Shown: positions 44,134 to 53,731 of the stretch, in pieces
How positions within the stretch are numbered: position 1 is the stretch's first letter
Layout of the letters: each line of letters begins with the position of its first letter
Source: Flavobacterium haoranii
Lineage (GTDB): Bacteria; Bacteroidota; Bacteroidia; Flavobacteriales; Flavobacteriaceae
DNA length: 64,000 nucleotides
NCBI RefSeq assembly: GCF_009363055.1
Contig: NZ_CP045292.1
Span: 2,170,001-2,234,000 of the forward strand
Reading direction: 5' to 3'
Position numbers and translations under genes: made by a program
The notes under the pieces: model-generated
Told to the model about the DNA's origin: nothing
What the model saw: only the letters and a program-made list of their open reading frames with translations
The model's database searches: none

Positions 44134-44422
44134 GTTTAATAATTTTTTAAATTATCTAAATTTAAGAATTTACAGTTATGCAAAAAATGCATAAAAACAA
44201 TAATAATTATAAGAAAAATCTTAAAATATTTTTCAAACGATTAATTTTTAATAAGTTATAAAAATTATAACTTTAACAAAATATACAGAAAAACTGTAAG
44301 GTATTTTTACCTAATTTACTTTACTTTGAAACGGCTAACCACTTAAGTATAATTTATTAATTAAAAACCGTTTAAAAAATGAAATCGAAGATTCACGAAC
44401 ACTTAAAAACAATTTAAACATT
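44134..44422. other. AT-rich leader region of the small-peptide gene
   Basis: 289 bp without a gene of normal size. It holds GGCTAACCACTTAAG-type sequence and a 12-codon mini-frame from ATG 44379 (MKSKIHEHLKTI) that ends just before the GTG of the 73-residue gene. The segment GAAATCGAAGATTCA at 44381 recurs at about 44768 inside the MITE-like element. A promoter must lie here, but I see no clear TAnnTTTG. Confidence 0.4.
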
Positions 44423-44644
44423 GTGAGTAAAAATTTTATGTTTAGTGTCTTGGCACTTGTAGCTTTCTCTTTTGCTGGTATGGCAAATAATGAAGTGAAA
44501 GAGGAAAAAGTTGAAGTTAAAGTTGATCCTTGTATCGAGTGGGCAATTGGAGCTTTAGGAGAACTTGAAGCGGCTATGGGTTGCGAATTTTCTGATGTTG
44601 AAGCTGGAGCTTTGATATTAGCCTTTTATGATATGTGTTCATAA
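44423..44644 (+). CDS. Small secreted cysteine-containing peptide
   Basis: 73 residues: signal peptide of about 21 residues (MSKNFMFSVLALVAFSFAGMA), a charged spacer rich in Glu/Lys/Val, and a compact C-terminal part with three Cys (about residues 37, 54, 72) in DPCIEWAIGALGELEAAMGC and ending YDMCS. GTG 44423 is the best start (keeps a Lys before the hydrophobic core); ATG 44438 is possible. I do not recognise a family. A GLPGLI gene and an outer-membrane barrel gene follow on the same strand, separated by a MITE-like element; whether the three act together is unproven. Confidence 0.65.
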   Translation: MSKNFMFSVLALVAFSFAGMANNEVKEEKVEVKVDPCIEWAIGALGELEAAMGCEFSDVEAGALILAFYDMCS

Positions 44645-44671
44645 TTAAATAAACAAGATTTAAATTTAAAG

Positions 44672-44857
44672 AGACTGTTTAAAAAGTTATATTTTTGTCA
44701 TTCCATCTCGTCTTTAGACAAGATAAGAATCTTTAAAAAGCTGTTAATAAGTTATTTATAGAATCTGAAATCGAAGATTCAGCGAAGCTAAATAATTACT
44801 TCGTCAGTTCGCTAACTCTCGGTCAGATTGACAACTTTTAGCCTTTTTAGACAGTCT
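44672..44857. mobile_element. MITE-like element with 15-bp terminal inverted repeats
   Basis: 186 bp bounded by AGACTGTTTAAAAAG (44672-44686) and CTTTTTAGACAGTCT (44843-44857), inverse repeats with one mismatch. It has no gene. Inside are TTGTCATTCCATCTCG-like and ACTTCGTCAGTTCGC-like stretches; the latter is related to the repeat at 17441. No clear target-site duplication is seen. Probably a non-autonomous element or the remnant of an insertion sequence. Confidence 0.65.
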
Positions 44858-44886
44858 ATTTTAACAATAAAAATAATTTAATTACT

Positions 44887-45564
44887 ATGTTTAAATTTAT
44901 AATTTTTGGATTAGTTTTTGTTAATTCATTTTCACAAAATTATACTTCTGCTGAAGTTAAGTATAGCGGACTATATTCTAAATTAGAAATTAAGGAAACT
45001 AGTCCACAAAATGTTAAAGATTTATTTACTAACATTAATGAAAATTTAAATGATAAAGAATTTATTTTAAAAATAAACTCTAAAGGATTTTATTTTAAAG
45101 AAGTTGATAAGGTAAATCTCGATGAAAATAAATATACTAAAATTGCAAATACAATCTTTTTAGTTAATAATTTTTTCTTTTTAAAAAATAGTAGTTTATT
45201 AATAAAAGAAATAGGTGATGCTCAAATAGAAACCGATTTTTCATATGATTGGTCTTTACTTAATGAGACTAAAGAAATTGACAAATTTTTATGTTACAAA
45301 GCTGAGTGTATAATCACATTTAATACAAGAAGTGGAGGTGAGGGTTCAAGGGCAATAACGGCATTGTATACGCCACAAATAAACTTTAATTATGGTCCAA
45401 ATGGGTATATGGGGCTACCTGGCTTAATTTTAGAATTAGAATATAATAAAACAAAATTAGTCGCAAAAGAAATTAAATTATTTAATAATGAAATTTCAAT
45501 TGATTTCCCTAAAATAAAATCAATTTCTGAAAAGGAATTTGTTGAAAGAACTAAAATGAATTAA
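44887..45564 (+). CDS. GLPGLI family protein
   Basis: 225 residues with a signal peptide (MFKFIIFGLVFVNSFSQ) and the family-naming motif in GPNGYMGLPGLILELEYN (about residues 170-188). GLPGLI proteins (about 200-280 residues) are exported proteins of Bacteroidota, often encoded next to TonB-receptor-like outer-membrane proteins; function unknown. Here the stop (TAATG overlap) is shared with the start of the barrel gene, so the two are translationally coupled and probably act together in the cell envelope. Confidence 0.92.
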   Translation: MFKFIIFGLVFVNSFSQNYTSAEVKYSGLYSKLEIKETSPQNVKDLFTNINENLNDKEFILKINSKGFYFKEVDKVNLDENKYTKIANTIFLVNNFFFLKNSSLLIKEIGDAQIETDFSYDWSLLNETKEIDKFLCYKAECIITFNTRSGGEGSRAITALYTPQINFNYGPNGYMGLPGLILELEYNKTKLVAKEIKLFNNEISIDFPKIKSISEKEFVERTKMN

Positions 45565-48227
45565 TGCGAAAATTTCTATTTATTCTTATTATTTCACCTC
45601 TTCTCTCCTTTTCTCAAACTCTAATAGGCGTTGTGCAAGACAGTTTAGGCAATCCGTTGCAAAATGCTAATGTTATTGCTAAACCCTTGGTTGAAAAAGC
45701 CGGTCTTAAATTCTCTATTGCAGATCATCTTGGTCGCTATAAGCTAGAACTCGAAAAAGATACACCTTATGAGGTTAAGGTTTCTTATTTGGGTTTTAAA
45801 GAAGAAGTGTTACAGCTTCCTGCAAACTTTACTATTCGCGAACACATTTTTAATCTCAAAGAAACAGGGCAAGAACTCAAAGAAATTGTAATCAATTACG
45901 ATTACCAACCTGTTATTGTTAAAAAAGACACGCTTATTTACGATGTAAAAGCCTTTGCAAACGGCAATGAGCGTAAAATGAAAGAAGTGCTCGAGAAAAT
46001 GCCAGGCGTTGAAGTAGCCAAAGACGGTTCGGTTACCGTGCAAGGTAAAAAAGTTACGAAAATGCTCGTAGAAGGCAAATCTTTTTTTGGTGGCGGTACT
46101 AAATTAGCGGTTGAAAATATTCCAGCCGATGCTTTAGATAAAGTAGAAGTAATCGATAATTTCAACGAAGTTGGCTTTTTAAAACAAGTTTCCGACAGCG
46201 AAGATTTAGCTATGAACGTGAAACTTAAAGAAGATAAAAAGAAATTTATTTTTGGTGATGTAGAAGCAGGTGCCGAAGTCGCAAACGATAACGGATTTTA
46301 TCTCGGTCACGCCGGTTTGTTCTATTACGCACCAAAAACGAATGTGAGTTACATAGGCGATATCAACAACATCGGAAAACGAACTTTTTCTTTTGAAGAT
46401 ATGATGCGTTTTCAAGGTGGTGTAAGCAGTTTTATTTCAGGCAGAAAATCGTTGACGAATTTATACAATTTCGCTTCCGATAATACTGATGTGGTAGAAA
46501 ACAAATCACAATTTGCTGCGCTTAATTTCCGTCAAGAAATTAACTCAAAGCTCGATGTTGAAGGTTTCGGAATTTTTTCAAAGCTTTTTACAGCATCATT
46601 TAGTGAATCTCAAAATGAATATTTACAAAACAGCGTCTTCACTTTCGAAGACAAAACCAGTACAACGCAAAATAAAGCGCTTTTAGGCATCGGAAATGTA
46701 AAATTAAACTTCTCGCCTACTAATCAATCAAAATGGTTTTATAACGGCCAATTTCAAGCGAGTAGTAACGACATTACCAATCAAATACTTTCGGTGCGCG
46801 ATGGCGACCAAAATAACTTTCAAAATATTCAAAATGCAGATAATTCGCAATGGAAACAATTTTTAGAATGGCACAAGCAGTTTAAAAATAAAAATCACAC
46901 AACAACTTTTGTGGTGAATCACAGTTTTGAAAACAACAAACCGCAAAACACTTGGTTAACTGATACCGAATTTTTAGCTGGTTTAATTCCGCTTCAAAAC
47001 GATAGCGAATACAACATTCAACAAGTAAAGAAAGTGAAAAACAATAGTGTTGATGCTTTGTTTAAACATTATTGGATTTTAAATAATTACAATCATTTAT
47101 ATACAAATGTTGGTAACAATTTAGGTACAACACAATTAACCATTTCTGAAAAACAATTTTTAACCGATGGTTCAGTTAATGATTTTGCAGCTAACGGATT
47201 TGGTAACGATTTAGACTATGTTTTAAATGATTTTTATGTAGGTTTTGAATACAAGTTTAAAATAGGGAAATGGATAAATAAACCTGCTATTTACACTCAT
47301 TTTTATCATTTAAAAACCAAACAAATAGCTTCTGATTATTCGTTAAACCGAACGTATTTTGAACCGCAATTTAATAGCGAATACGAATTCAATCAATCGG
47401 AAAGTTTAAAGTTTAATTATAAATTAAGTAATGATTTTCCAGATGCCACTCGTTTACTAGAACGTTATACGTTACAAAGTTATAATTCGGTGTATAGAGG
47501 AAATACGCTTTTGAAAAATGAACGCTTTCACTCGGCAAGTTTGCGTTATACAAAATCGAGTATGTATCGAGGTCTTATGTTGTTTGCCAATGTGAGTTTC
47601 AATAAAAAAATAAGAACGATTCGTAATGTTATCGAACTCGACGGAATCAATCAATTCTCTACTCCTATTTTAACTGATAATCCCGAAACGAATTGGCGAG
47701 TAAATGCGAATATATCAAAGAAAATTTATCGTTTTCGCTTGCAGTTTACAACTAATGTGAGTTGGTTCAATTATATTCAAACCTTAAATGGAACCACAAC
47801 ATCAAACAACAGAAACAATCAGTCATTAGGATTAAAATTGCGAACAGCTACCAAAAAATGGCCATCAGTTAGTGTGGGTTATGCCAAAGATTTTAGTCAA
47901 TTTTCGGGTTTAACCCAATCTGATTTTACAAACGACAGAATCACTTTTGATTTGGATATTAATTTTCTGAAAAATTTTAATTTTAAAACCGATTACGAAG
48001 TAACATTTAACCGAAATAGCAACAATCAAAACAACAATTACCGAATTGCCAATGCTTTTTTGAGTTATCAAAAGAAAAATAATCCATTTCGTTTTGAATT
48101 ATCTGCACAAAATTATTTGAACAACGGTACAAAAATTAACAATAGCTTTTCTGATTATTTGATTTCCAATACCACAACTTACATTTTACCCAGAATTGTA
48201 ATGTTGTCGATTAGTTATAAGTTATAA
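45564..48227 (+). CDS. Large outer-membrane beta-barrel protein with CarboxypepD-regulatory-like domain
   Basis: 887 residues: signal peptide (MRKFLFILIISPLLSFSQ), a CarboxypepD_reg-like domain (about 19-105, TLIGVVQDSLGNPLQNANVIAK..), a plug-like region (DVKAFANGNERKMKEVLEKMPGVEV.., about 125-215) resembling TonB-dependent receptors, and a barrel of many strands to the C-terminus (IVMLSISYKL). It fits the OMP_b-brl family of GLPGLI-linked receptors. I see no clear TonB box. Likely substrate: unknown; a peptide such as the one encoded upstream is a speculation. Starts within the stop of the GLPGLI gene. Confidence 0.88.
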   Translation: MRKFLFILIISPLLSFSQTLIGVVQDSLGNPLQNANVIAKPLVEKAGLKFSIADHLGRYKLELEKDTPYEVKVSYLGFKEEVLQLPANFTIREHIFNLKETGQELKEIVINYDYQPVIVKKDTLIYDVKAFANGNERKMKEVLEKMPGVEVAKDGSVTVQGKKVTKMLVEGKSFFGGGTKLAVENIPADALDKVEVIDNFNEVGFLKQVSDSEDLAMNVKLKEDKKKFIFGDVEAGAEVANDNGFYLGHAGLFYYAPKTNVSYIGDINNIGKRTFSFEDMMRFQGGVSSFISGRKSLTNLYNFASDNTDVVENKSQFAALNFRQEINSKLDVEGFGIFSKLFTASFSESQNEYLQNSVFTFEDKTSTTQNKALLGIGNVKLNFSPTNQSKWFYNGQFQASSNDITNQILSVRDGDQNNFQNIQNADNSQWKQFLEWHKQFKNKNHTTTFVVNHSFENNKPQNTWLTDTEFLAGLIPLQNDSEYNIQQVKKVKNNSVDALFKHYWILNNYNHLYTNVGNNLGTTQLTISEKQFLTDGSVNDFAANGFGNDLDYVLNDFYVGFEYKFKIGKWINKPAIYTHFYHLKTKQIASDYSLNRTYFEPQFNSEYEFNQSESLKFNYKLSNDFPDATRLLERYTLQSYNSVYRGNTLLKNERFHSASLRYTKSSMYRGLMLFANVSFNKKIRTIRNVIELDGINQFSTPILTDNPETNWRVNANISKKIYRFRLQFTTNVSWFNYIQTLNGTTTSNNRNNQSLGLKLRTATKKWPSVSVGYAKDFSQFSGLTQSDFTNDRITFDLDINFLKNFNFKTDYEVTFNRNSNNQNNNYRIANAFLSYQKKNNPFRFELSAQNYLNNGTKINNSFSDYLISNTTTYILPRIVMLSISYKL

Positions 48228-48233
48228 AACTAA

Positions 48234-48623
48234 TTAACCCAACAAGTAAACGGCTAGAATTGCCGGTACAAAGTAAATTACAATAGTTCTTGCGCCATCA
48301 TAATCTTTAGCAATACGCTGTCCAAATAATAACATCAATAAGGTTTTACAAGATAAAATTGCTCCATAAAAACCGATTGTAGATTCCGTTTTCGTTAATA
48401 ATTCGATTATTCCAGCTACAGAAAAAACACCTGAAACAATTTCCATTACTAAGATTATAAATAATGCTAGTGGAACTTGATTGCCAAAAATAGTTCCTGA
48501 AAAATGTCCTTTTAACCATTCTACATTTCCTTTCCAATCTTTAATTTTATCGTAACCCGATTGTAAAAATGTTATGGCTAACAAAGCCAAAAGTAAGATT
48601 GGTGTTGCGTTTTGTACTATCAT
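48234..48623 (-). CDS. DoxX-like membrane protein
   Basis: 129 residues with four hydrophobic segments and the N-terminal pattern LLALLAITFLQSGYDKIKDWKGNVEWLKGHF, as in DoxX/DoxD-related proteins, a small inner-membrane family of mostly unknown function. Its start overlaps the holB stop by 4 bases (ATGA), so it is translated with holB. Confidence 0.75.
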   Translation of the reverse strand: MIVQNATPILLLALLAITFLQSGYDKIKDWKGNVEWLKGHFSGTIFGNQVPLALFIILVMEIVSGVFSVAGIIELLTKTESTIGFYGAILSCKTLLMLLFGQRIAKDYDGARTIVIYFVPAILAVYLLG

Positions 48624-49774
48624 AGTTGTTCTTTTTTATGTATTAGTCGTGTTAATTTTATAGATAAATCTGTAAGTATAATCTTGCTATTTCCATTTCT
48701 TTCGATGTGATAAATAGCGTTTTCTAATTCTTTAAAAATCTCTCCAATATTACTTCCGTTTACAAAAGGTGCAAATTTTTCTAATTCAAATTTGGCTACA
48801 TTAGTCTCATAATATACTAAAGATTTAGCTTGATAATTTGATAATAATGCTTGTCTAAAAAAGTTGACACAATAATGAAGATATTGTTTTTGCACTTCTC
48901 GCCCTAAACTTGCAATAGTTTCGCTCCAAACAATTAAATCCTGAATAGCCGATGCATTACCTTTTGCTTTAAAAGCACTTCTCACCCATTCTATAAACCA
49001 TTGTTCAAACGGATAATCGTCGTTATCTTGTTTTAAAATATGTAAAGCTTTATTAAAATTTCCTTCACTTTGATGGGCAATTTTTTGAGCAATTTTAGGA
49101 TCACAATTTTCACGTGAAACAAGTCCTTCTGCAATTACATTCTCTGGTAAACCAATAAAATCAAGTACTTGACAACGCGAATAAATGGTTTGTAAAATAT
49201 CTTCTAAATGTTCAGTAATTAAAATGAAAATTGTCTTTGCTGGCGGTTCCTCTAATAATTTTAAAAGTTTATTAGATGCTGGAGCATTCATTTTATCGGC
49301 CATCCAAATAATCATCACTTTGTAACCGCCTTCATAAGCTTTTAAAGAAAGTGCTTTGTTAATATCTGTTGCTTCTTCTACTCCTATTTGTCCTTGTTTT
49401 CGCTCTACTCCTATTTTTTTGTACCAATCAAATAAATTACCATAAGAGTTTTCTAAAACAAATTCGCGCCATTCGTTAATATAGTTGGCACTTGTTGCTT
49501 TACTTTTAACACTTTCACTATTTGCTACAGGAAAAGCAAAATGTAAATCGGGATGTGATAAATGATTGAATTTCAAATTACATGCTTCAATCCCTGTATT
49601 ATTTTCCGAAACATTTTGACATAAAATATATTGCGCATAAGCAATAGCCATAGGTAAAGTTCCACTTCCTTCAGGACCAACAAATAATTGGGCATGGGCA
49701 ATTCTACCAGAATCTGCAGTTCTTTTTAAATGGTTTTTAATATGTTCTTGGCCTAAAATTTCAGAAAAAAGCAT
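48620..49774 (-). CDS. holB: DNA polymerase III subunit delta prime
   Basis: 384 residues. Part of the clamp loader that places the beta clamp on DNA. Seen: ILGQEHIKNHLKRTADSGRIAHAQLFVGPEGSGTLPMAIAYA, KVMIIWMADKMNAPASNKLLKLLEEPP, and TIYSRCQVLDF with the SRC arginine-finger motif. The P-loop Lys is replaced (GSGT), as expected for delta prime, which does not hydrolyse ATP. The zinc-binding Cys cluster of proteobacterial forms is not evident. Divergent from pgk. Confidence 0.92.
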   Translation of the reverse strand: MLFSEILGQEHIKNHLKRTADSGRIAHAQLFVGPEGSGTLPMAIAYAQYILCQNVSENNTGIEACNLKFNHLSHPDLHFAFPVANSESVKSKATSANYINEWREFVLENSYGNLFDWYKKIGVERKQGQIGVEEATDINKALSLKAYEGGYKVMIIWMADKMNAPASNKLLKLLEEPPAKTIFILITEHLEDILQTIYSRCQVLDFIGLPENVIAEGLVSRENCDPKIAQKIAHQSEGNFNKALHILKQDNDDYPFEQWFIEWVRSAFKAKGNASAIQDLIVWSETIASLGREVQKQYLHYCVNFFRQALLSNYQAKSLVYYETNVAKFELEKFAPFVNGSNIGEIFKELENAIYHIERNGNSKIILTDLSIKLTRLIHKKEQL

Positions 49775-49909
49775 ACAAATACTTTAAGATATTGAGCCGT
49801 AAAGATACACAAAGCGAATAAATGAACTTATAATTTTAATTACGAAATCGATACCGTTAAAATTTTAGTAAATATGATAGATGTTATAATATTTTTAACT
49901 TCAATATTT

Positions 49910-49917
49910 TATATTTG
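49910..49917 (+). promoter_or_regulatory. Putative -7 element for pgk
   Basis: TATATTTG, 24 bases before the pgk ATG at 49942. The in-frame TTG at 49915 lies within it, so that longer start is rejected. Confidence 0.55.
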
Positions 49918-49941
49918 CATAGTATCAAATTTTATATTTTA

Positions 49942-51129
49942 ATGAAAACACTTAACGACTTTAATTTTAATAACAAAAAAGCGCTTATTAGAGTAGATTT
50001 TAATGTCCCACTAGACGAAAATTTTAATGTTACAGATGCCACGCGTATCGAAGCAGCTAAACCCACAATCGATAAAATTTTAAACGATGGTGGAAGTGTT
50101 ATTTTAATGAGTCATCTTGGGAGACCAAAAGGTGTTGAAGCAAAATATTCTTTGCAACACATTGTAGCTAAAACAGAAGAAGTTTTAGGTAAAAAAGTAC
50201 AATTTGTTGACGATTGTATTGGTGAAAAAGTAGAAGAAGTAGCTAAAAACCTTAAGCCAGGTGAAGTGTTACTTTTAGAAAATTTACGATTTTATGCTGA
50301 AGAAGAAAATGGTGATGTTGCTTTTGCAGAAAAATTATCAAAATTAGGCGATGTTTATGTAAACGATGCATTTGGAACAGCTCATAGAGCACATGCTTCC
50401 ACTACTATTGTTGCACAATTTTTTCCAAACGATAAGTGTTTCGGGTATTTATTAGCAAAAGAAATTGAAAGTATTAATAAAGTTTTAAGTGATTCTGAAA
50501 AACCAGTAACTGCAATTTTAGGTGGTAGTAAAGTTTCGTCTAAAATTACTATTATTGAAAATATTTTAGATAAAGTAAACCACATGATTATTGGAGGTGG
50601 AATGACATTTACCTTTATCAAGGCTTTAGGAGGAAAAATTGGCAATTCAATTTGTGAGGACGATAAATTAGAATTAGCAATTGAAATTCTTAAAAAAGCG
50701 AAAGAAAAAGGAGTACAAATTCACTTACCAGTAGACGTCATTGCTGCCGATGCTTTTGCAAACAATGCAAACACTCAAATTGTAGATGTTAATCAAATTC
50801 CTGATGGTTGGCAAGGTTTAGATGCTGGTCCAAAATCATTAGAAATTTTTAGAAGGCTAATTTTAGATTCTAAAACTATTTTATGGAATGGGCCTGTAGG
50901 TGTTTTTGAAATGGAATCTTTTGCAAAAGGAACTATTTCAATGGGCGAATTTATTGCTGAGTCAACTGCAAACGGAGCATTTTCATTAGTTGGTGGTGGC
51001 GACAGTGTTGCCGCAGTGAAACAATTTGGTTTTGAAGAAAAGATGAGCTACGTTTCTACTGGTGGTGGCGCCATGTTAGAAATGCTTGAAGGAAGAACGT
51101 TGCCAGGTATTGCAGCAATTTTAGATTAA
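49942..51129 (+). CDS. pgk: Phosphoglycerate kinase
   Basis: 395 residues. It transfers phosphate from 1,3-bisphosphoglycerate to ADP in glycolysis. Seen: [78 protein letters not shown] and the GGGDSVAAV nucleotide loop. Start ATG 49942 lies behind a -7 element. Followed after 60 bp by the MltD-like gene. Confidence 0.97.
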   Translation: MKTLNDFNFNNKKALIRVDFNVPLDENFNVTDATRIEAAKPTIDKILNDGGSVILMSHLGRPKGVEAKYSLQHIVAKTEEVLGKKVQFVDDCIGEKVEEVAKNLKPGEVLLLENLRFYAEEENGDVAFAEKLSKLGDVYVNDAFGTAHRAHASTTIVAQFFPNDKCFGYLLAKEIESINKVLSDSEKPVTAILGGSKVSSKITIIENILDKVNHMIIGGGMTFTFIKALGGKIGNSICEDDKLELAIEILKKAKEKGVQIHLPVDVIAADAFANNANTQIVDVNQIPDGWQGLDAGPKSLEIFRRLILDSKTILWNGPVGVFEMESFAKGTISMGEFIAESTANGAFSLVGGGDSVAAVKQFGFEEKMSYVSTGGGAMLEMLEGRTLPGIAAILD

Positions 51130-51189
51130 TTATAATAAAATCTCGAAAATCGAGTTATAACCAAATTGCCCCAAAAAAATTATAACAAG

Positions 51190-52698
51190 ATGAAAAACAA
51201 AATAATAGCAGCTTTATTAGGTATTTCTAGCGTAGTTTTTGCTCAAGAAGCAGAACAAGTAGATCCTAATTTAGCATTACCAAAACTTACATATCTTGAT
51301 TCTTTAAAATCTACTTTTATAAATCATAATACAAGTAGTTGTATCGATGAAAGATGGATGGCAGAATTGAGTAATGAAGATATTTTTCAGGAAATGTTAA
51401 CTGATGTTACTGAAACAAACATTGATTCTCTTGGAAATATTAATTATGATTTGTCGACCGACTTGTTAAAAAAGCGTTTGGTAAAATTAGATGCTCAATC
51501 TCCATTTAATATTGAGTATACACCTGCTTTAGAAAATGTTATTAAAGCTTTTTTAAAGAATAGAAAAGGTTCATTAGAACGATTAATGGCAATTTCTGAA
51601 TATTATTTTCCTATGTTTGAAGAGCATTTAGCGAAATACAATGTTCCTTTAGAAATTAAATATTTAGCTATTGTAGAATCGGCATTAAATCCTAAAGCAA
51701 GATCTCGTGTAGGTGCAACAGGTTTGTGGCAGTTTATGTATCCAACGGGAAAACAATATAATCTTGAAGTAAATTCTTATGTAGATGAACGTTATGATCC
51801 GTTAAAAGCAACCGAAGCGGCTTGTCAATATTTATCGAATTTATATGGAATTTTTGGCGATTGGAGTTTAGTACTAGCTTCTTATAATGCAGGTCCTGGA
51901 AATGTCTCTAAAGCAATTCGTCGATCTGGCGGAAGTCAAAATTATTGGAACATTCGTAGAAATCTTCCACGTGAAACAGCAAATTATGTTCCAGCTTTCT
52001 TAGCAACTATGTATATTTTCGAGTATAAAAAAGAACATGGTTTACAACCAAAAAAAGCAACTGCTTCTTATTTCGAAACCGATACTATTGCCGTAAAGAG
52101 AGAATTGACTTTTAAACAAATATCGGAACTATTAGATATTTCAGAAGAACAAATAGAATTTTTAAATCCTATTTATAAGTTAAATGTAATTCCGTTTGTA
52201 GAAGGAAAGCAACATTATATTCGTTTACCAAAAAATAAACTTGGGTTATTTTTATCAAATGAAGAAAAAGTTTATGCTTATGCAGACTATCAAAATTCTT
52301 TAAAAGAAAAAATAAGTGTTGCGAATACTGCTGTAGCAAATAATAGTTCTTTTAGTAGTAATTCGGGAGTGCAATACCATAAAATTAAACGTGGAGAAAG
52401 CATCGGATTAATTGCAGACAAGTACAATGTTTCGGTTACGGAATTGAAAAGATGGAATAAATTACGTTCTAATACGATACAAGCAGGAAAAACTTTAAAA
52501 ATTTATTCTGATGTAAAAACAGCATCGGTAACTACACAAAAAGCTAGTGCTGGTGGGTATTACACTGTACAACCTGGAGATTCTTTGTTCTCTATTGCAA
52601 GAAAATATCCTGGAATTTCTGCTGATGATTTAAAAAAATGGAACGATATTAGCGGTGATAATATTCAACCTGGTATGAAATTAAAAACCAATGGATAA
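51190..52698 (+). CDS. MltD-like lytic murein transglycosylase with two LysM domains
   Basis: About 502 residues: signal peptide (MKNKIIAALLGISSVVFAQ), an SLT domain with the catalytic Glu in LAIVESALNPKARSRVGATGLWQF, and two C-terminal LysM motifs (YHKIKRGESIGLIADKYNVS.. and YYTVQPGDSLFSIARKYPG..) that bind peptidoglycan. It cleaves glycan strands forming 1,6-anhydro ends. ATG 51190 is chosen because it begins the signal peptide; a TTG at 51166 is in frame. It overlaps the DUF4837 gene region by a few bases. Confidence 0.93.
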   Translation: MKNKIIAALLGISSVVFAQEAEQVDPNLALPKLTYLDSLKSTFINHNTSSCIDERWMAELSNEDIFQEMLTDVTETNIDSLGNINYDLSTDLLKKRLVKLDAQSPFNIEYTPALENVIKAFLKNRKGSLERLMAISEYYFPMFEEHLAKYNVPLEIKYLAIVESALNPKARSRVGATGLWQFMYPTGKQYNLEVNSYVDERYDPLKATEAACQYLSNLYGIFGDWSLVLASYNAGPGNVSKAIRRSGGSQNYWNIRRNLPRETANYVPAFLATMYIFEYKKEHGLQPKKATASYFETDTIAVKRELTFKQISELLDISEEQIEFLNPIYKLNVIPFVEGKQHYIRLPKNKLGLFLSNEEKVYAYADYQNSLKEKISVANTAVANNSSFSSNSGVQYHKIKRGESIGLIADKYNVSVTELKRWNKLRSNTIQAGKTLKIYSDVKTASVTTQKASAGGYYTVQPGDSLFSIARKYPGISADDLKKWNDISGDNIQPGMKLKTNG

Positions 52699-52711
52699 AT
52701 CATTCGTAATT

Positions 52712-53692
52712 ATGAAAAAATTTTTAGTAGTTCTTCTTAGTATTGTGAGTTTAATTTCTTGTCAAGATTCAGACAAGGAAAAGAAAGCCATTTTAAGTGA
52801 ATCGAATGGTAAAATAAACAATATCTCTATTTTTATAGATGAAAACCTTTGGAACGGAGAAATTGGCGATTCAATTCGAAAAAAATTCGCTGCTCCAGTT
52901 GATGGTTTACCACAAGAAGAACCGCTTTTTAACTTAAATCAATATCCTACAAAAATTTTTGACGGCATTGCTCAAAAAAGTCGAAACATTATTTATGTTC
53001 AAAAAGGACAAAAAAATGGCTTCAATGAGCAAGTTAATCAATATGCTAAACCACAAAAAGTATTTTATGTTCTAGGAAAAACTAATGATGAAATTATTAA
53101 AGTCTTAGAAGAAAAATCTGCAGCTATCATAAAATCTATTAAAGCTTCCGAAATTATTGAGAACCAAGTTCGTTTAAAGAAAGCACTTGTAAGCGATCAA
53201 AAGGTAAGAGAAAAATTTGGAATAGGTTTAACAATTGGTTACGGTTATAAATACGACATGGTAAAAGATAATTTTCTATGGATTAGAAAAGAGTTTTCTA
53301 CTGGTTATAACAGTATTTTAGTGTATCAAGTTCCAATTGATGTTATTGAAAATGATAAAGAAGTTATTGAAAATGTTATTTCGATGCGAGATTCAATTGG
53401 AAAACTAAATATTCACGGAGTTTTACCAAATACTTGGATGATTACAGAAGATGCTTATTCGCCTTATATTTTCGATACCACTATTCAAGGTAAAAAAACC
53501 TATGAAACCAAAGGAACTTGGGAATTGAAAAATGATTACATGGCGGGACCTTTTATTAATTACGCTATTAAAGACGAAAAAAATAATCGTTATTTAATTT
53601 TAGAAGGGTTTACATATAATCCTTCAAAATCTAAGAGAGATTTGGTTTTTGAACTAGAATCAATTATAAAGTCGATTAAATTTTTAAAATAA
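52712..53692 (+). CDS. DUF4837 lipoprotein
   Basis: About 326 residues with lipobox SLISC (Cys about residue 17) followed by an acidic/basic linker. The body (NISIFIDENLWNGEIGDSIRKKFAAPVDGLPQEEPLFNLNQYP.. to GFTYNPSKSKRDLVFELESIIKSIKF) fits the DUF4837 family of Bacteroidota, function unknown. ATG 52712 begins the lipoprotein signal and lies 13 bases after the upstream stop; the in-frame ATG at 52691 would bury it. Co-transcribed with the transglycosylase; terminator after it. Confidence 0.88.
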   Translation: MKKFLVVLLSIVSLISCQDSDKEKKAILSESNGKINNISIFIDENLWNGEIGDSIRKKFAAPVDGLPQEEPLFNLNQYPTKIFDGIAQKSRNIIYVQKGQKNGFNEQVNQYAKPQKVFYVLGKTNDEIIKVLEEKSAAIIKSIKASEIIENQVRLKKALVSDQKVREKFGIGLTIGYGYKYDMVKDNFLWIRKEFSTGYNSILVYQVPIDVIENDKEVIENVISMRDSIGKLNIHGVLPNTWMITEDAYSPYIFDTTIQGKKTYETKGTWELKNDYMAGPFINYAIKDEKNNRYLILEGFTYNPSKSKRDLVFELESIIKSIKFLK

Positions 53693-53698
53693 AACTTA

Positions 53699-53729
53699 AA
53701 ATTCCCTTGAAAAAGGGAATTTCTTTTTT
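53699..53729 (+). terminator. Terminator of the mltD-DUF4837 operon
   Basis: 10-bp stem AAATTCCCTT / AAGGGAATTT, loop GAAA, T-run after it. Confidence 0.9.
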
Positions 53730-53731
53730 CT

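Noticed and set aside
44379..44417. 12-codon frame MKSKIHEHLKTI as a leader peptide
   Set aside because: No stem-loop attenuator or amino-acid bias is visible; too short to call.
49106..49121. Degenerate parS-like motif in holB
   Set aside because: CACGTG core is present, but two outer bases differ from consensus and the site lies within coding sequence far from the cluster.
51963..51978. parS-like motif in the MltD-like gene (TCTTCCACGTGAAACA)
   Set aside because: One base differs from a variant site, but it encodes a conserved stretch of the enzyme and lies 9.6 kb from the cluster, so chance is likely; worth including in a genome-wide count.
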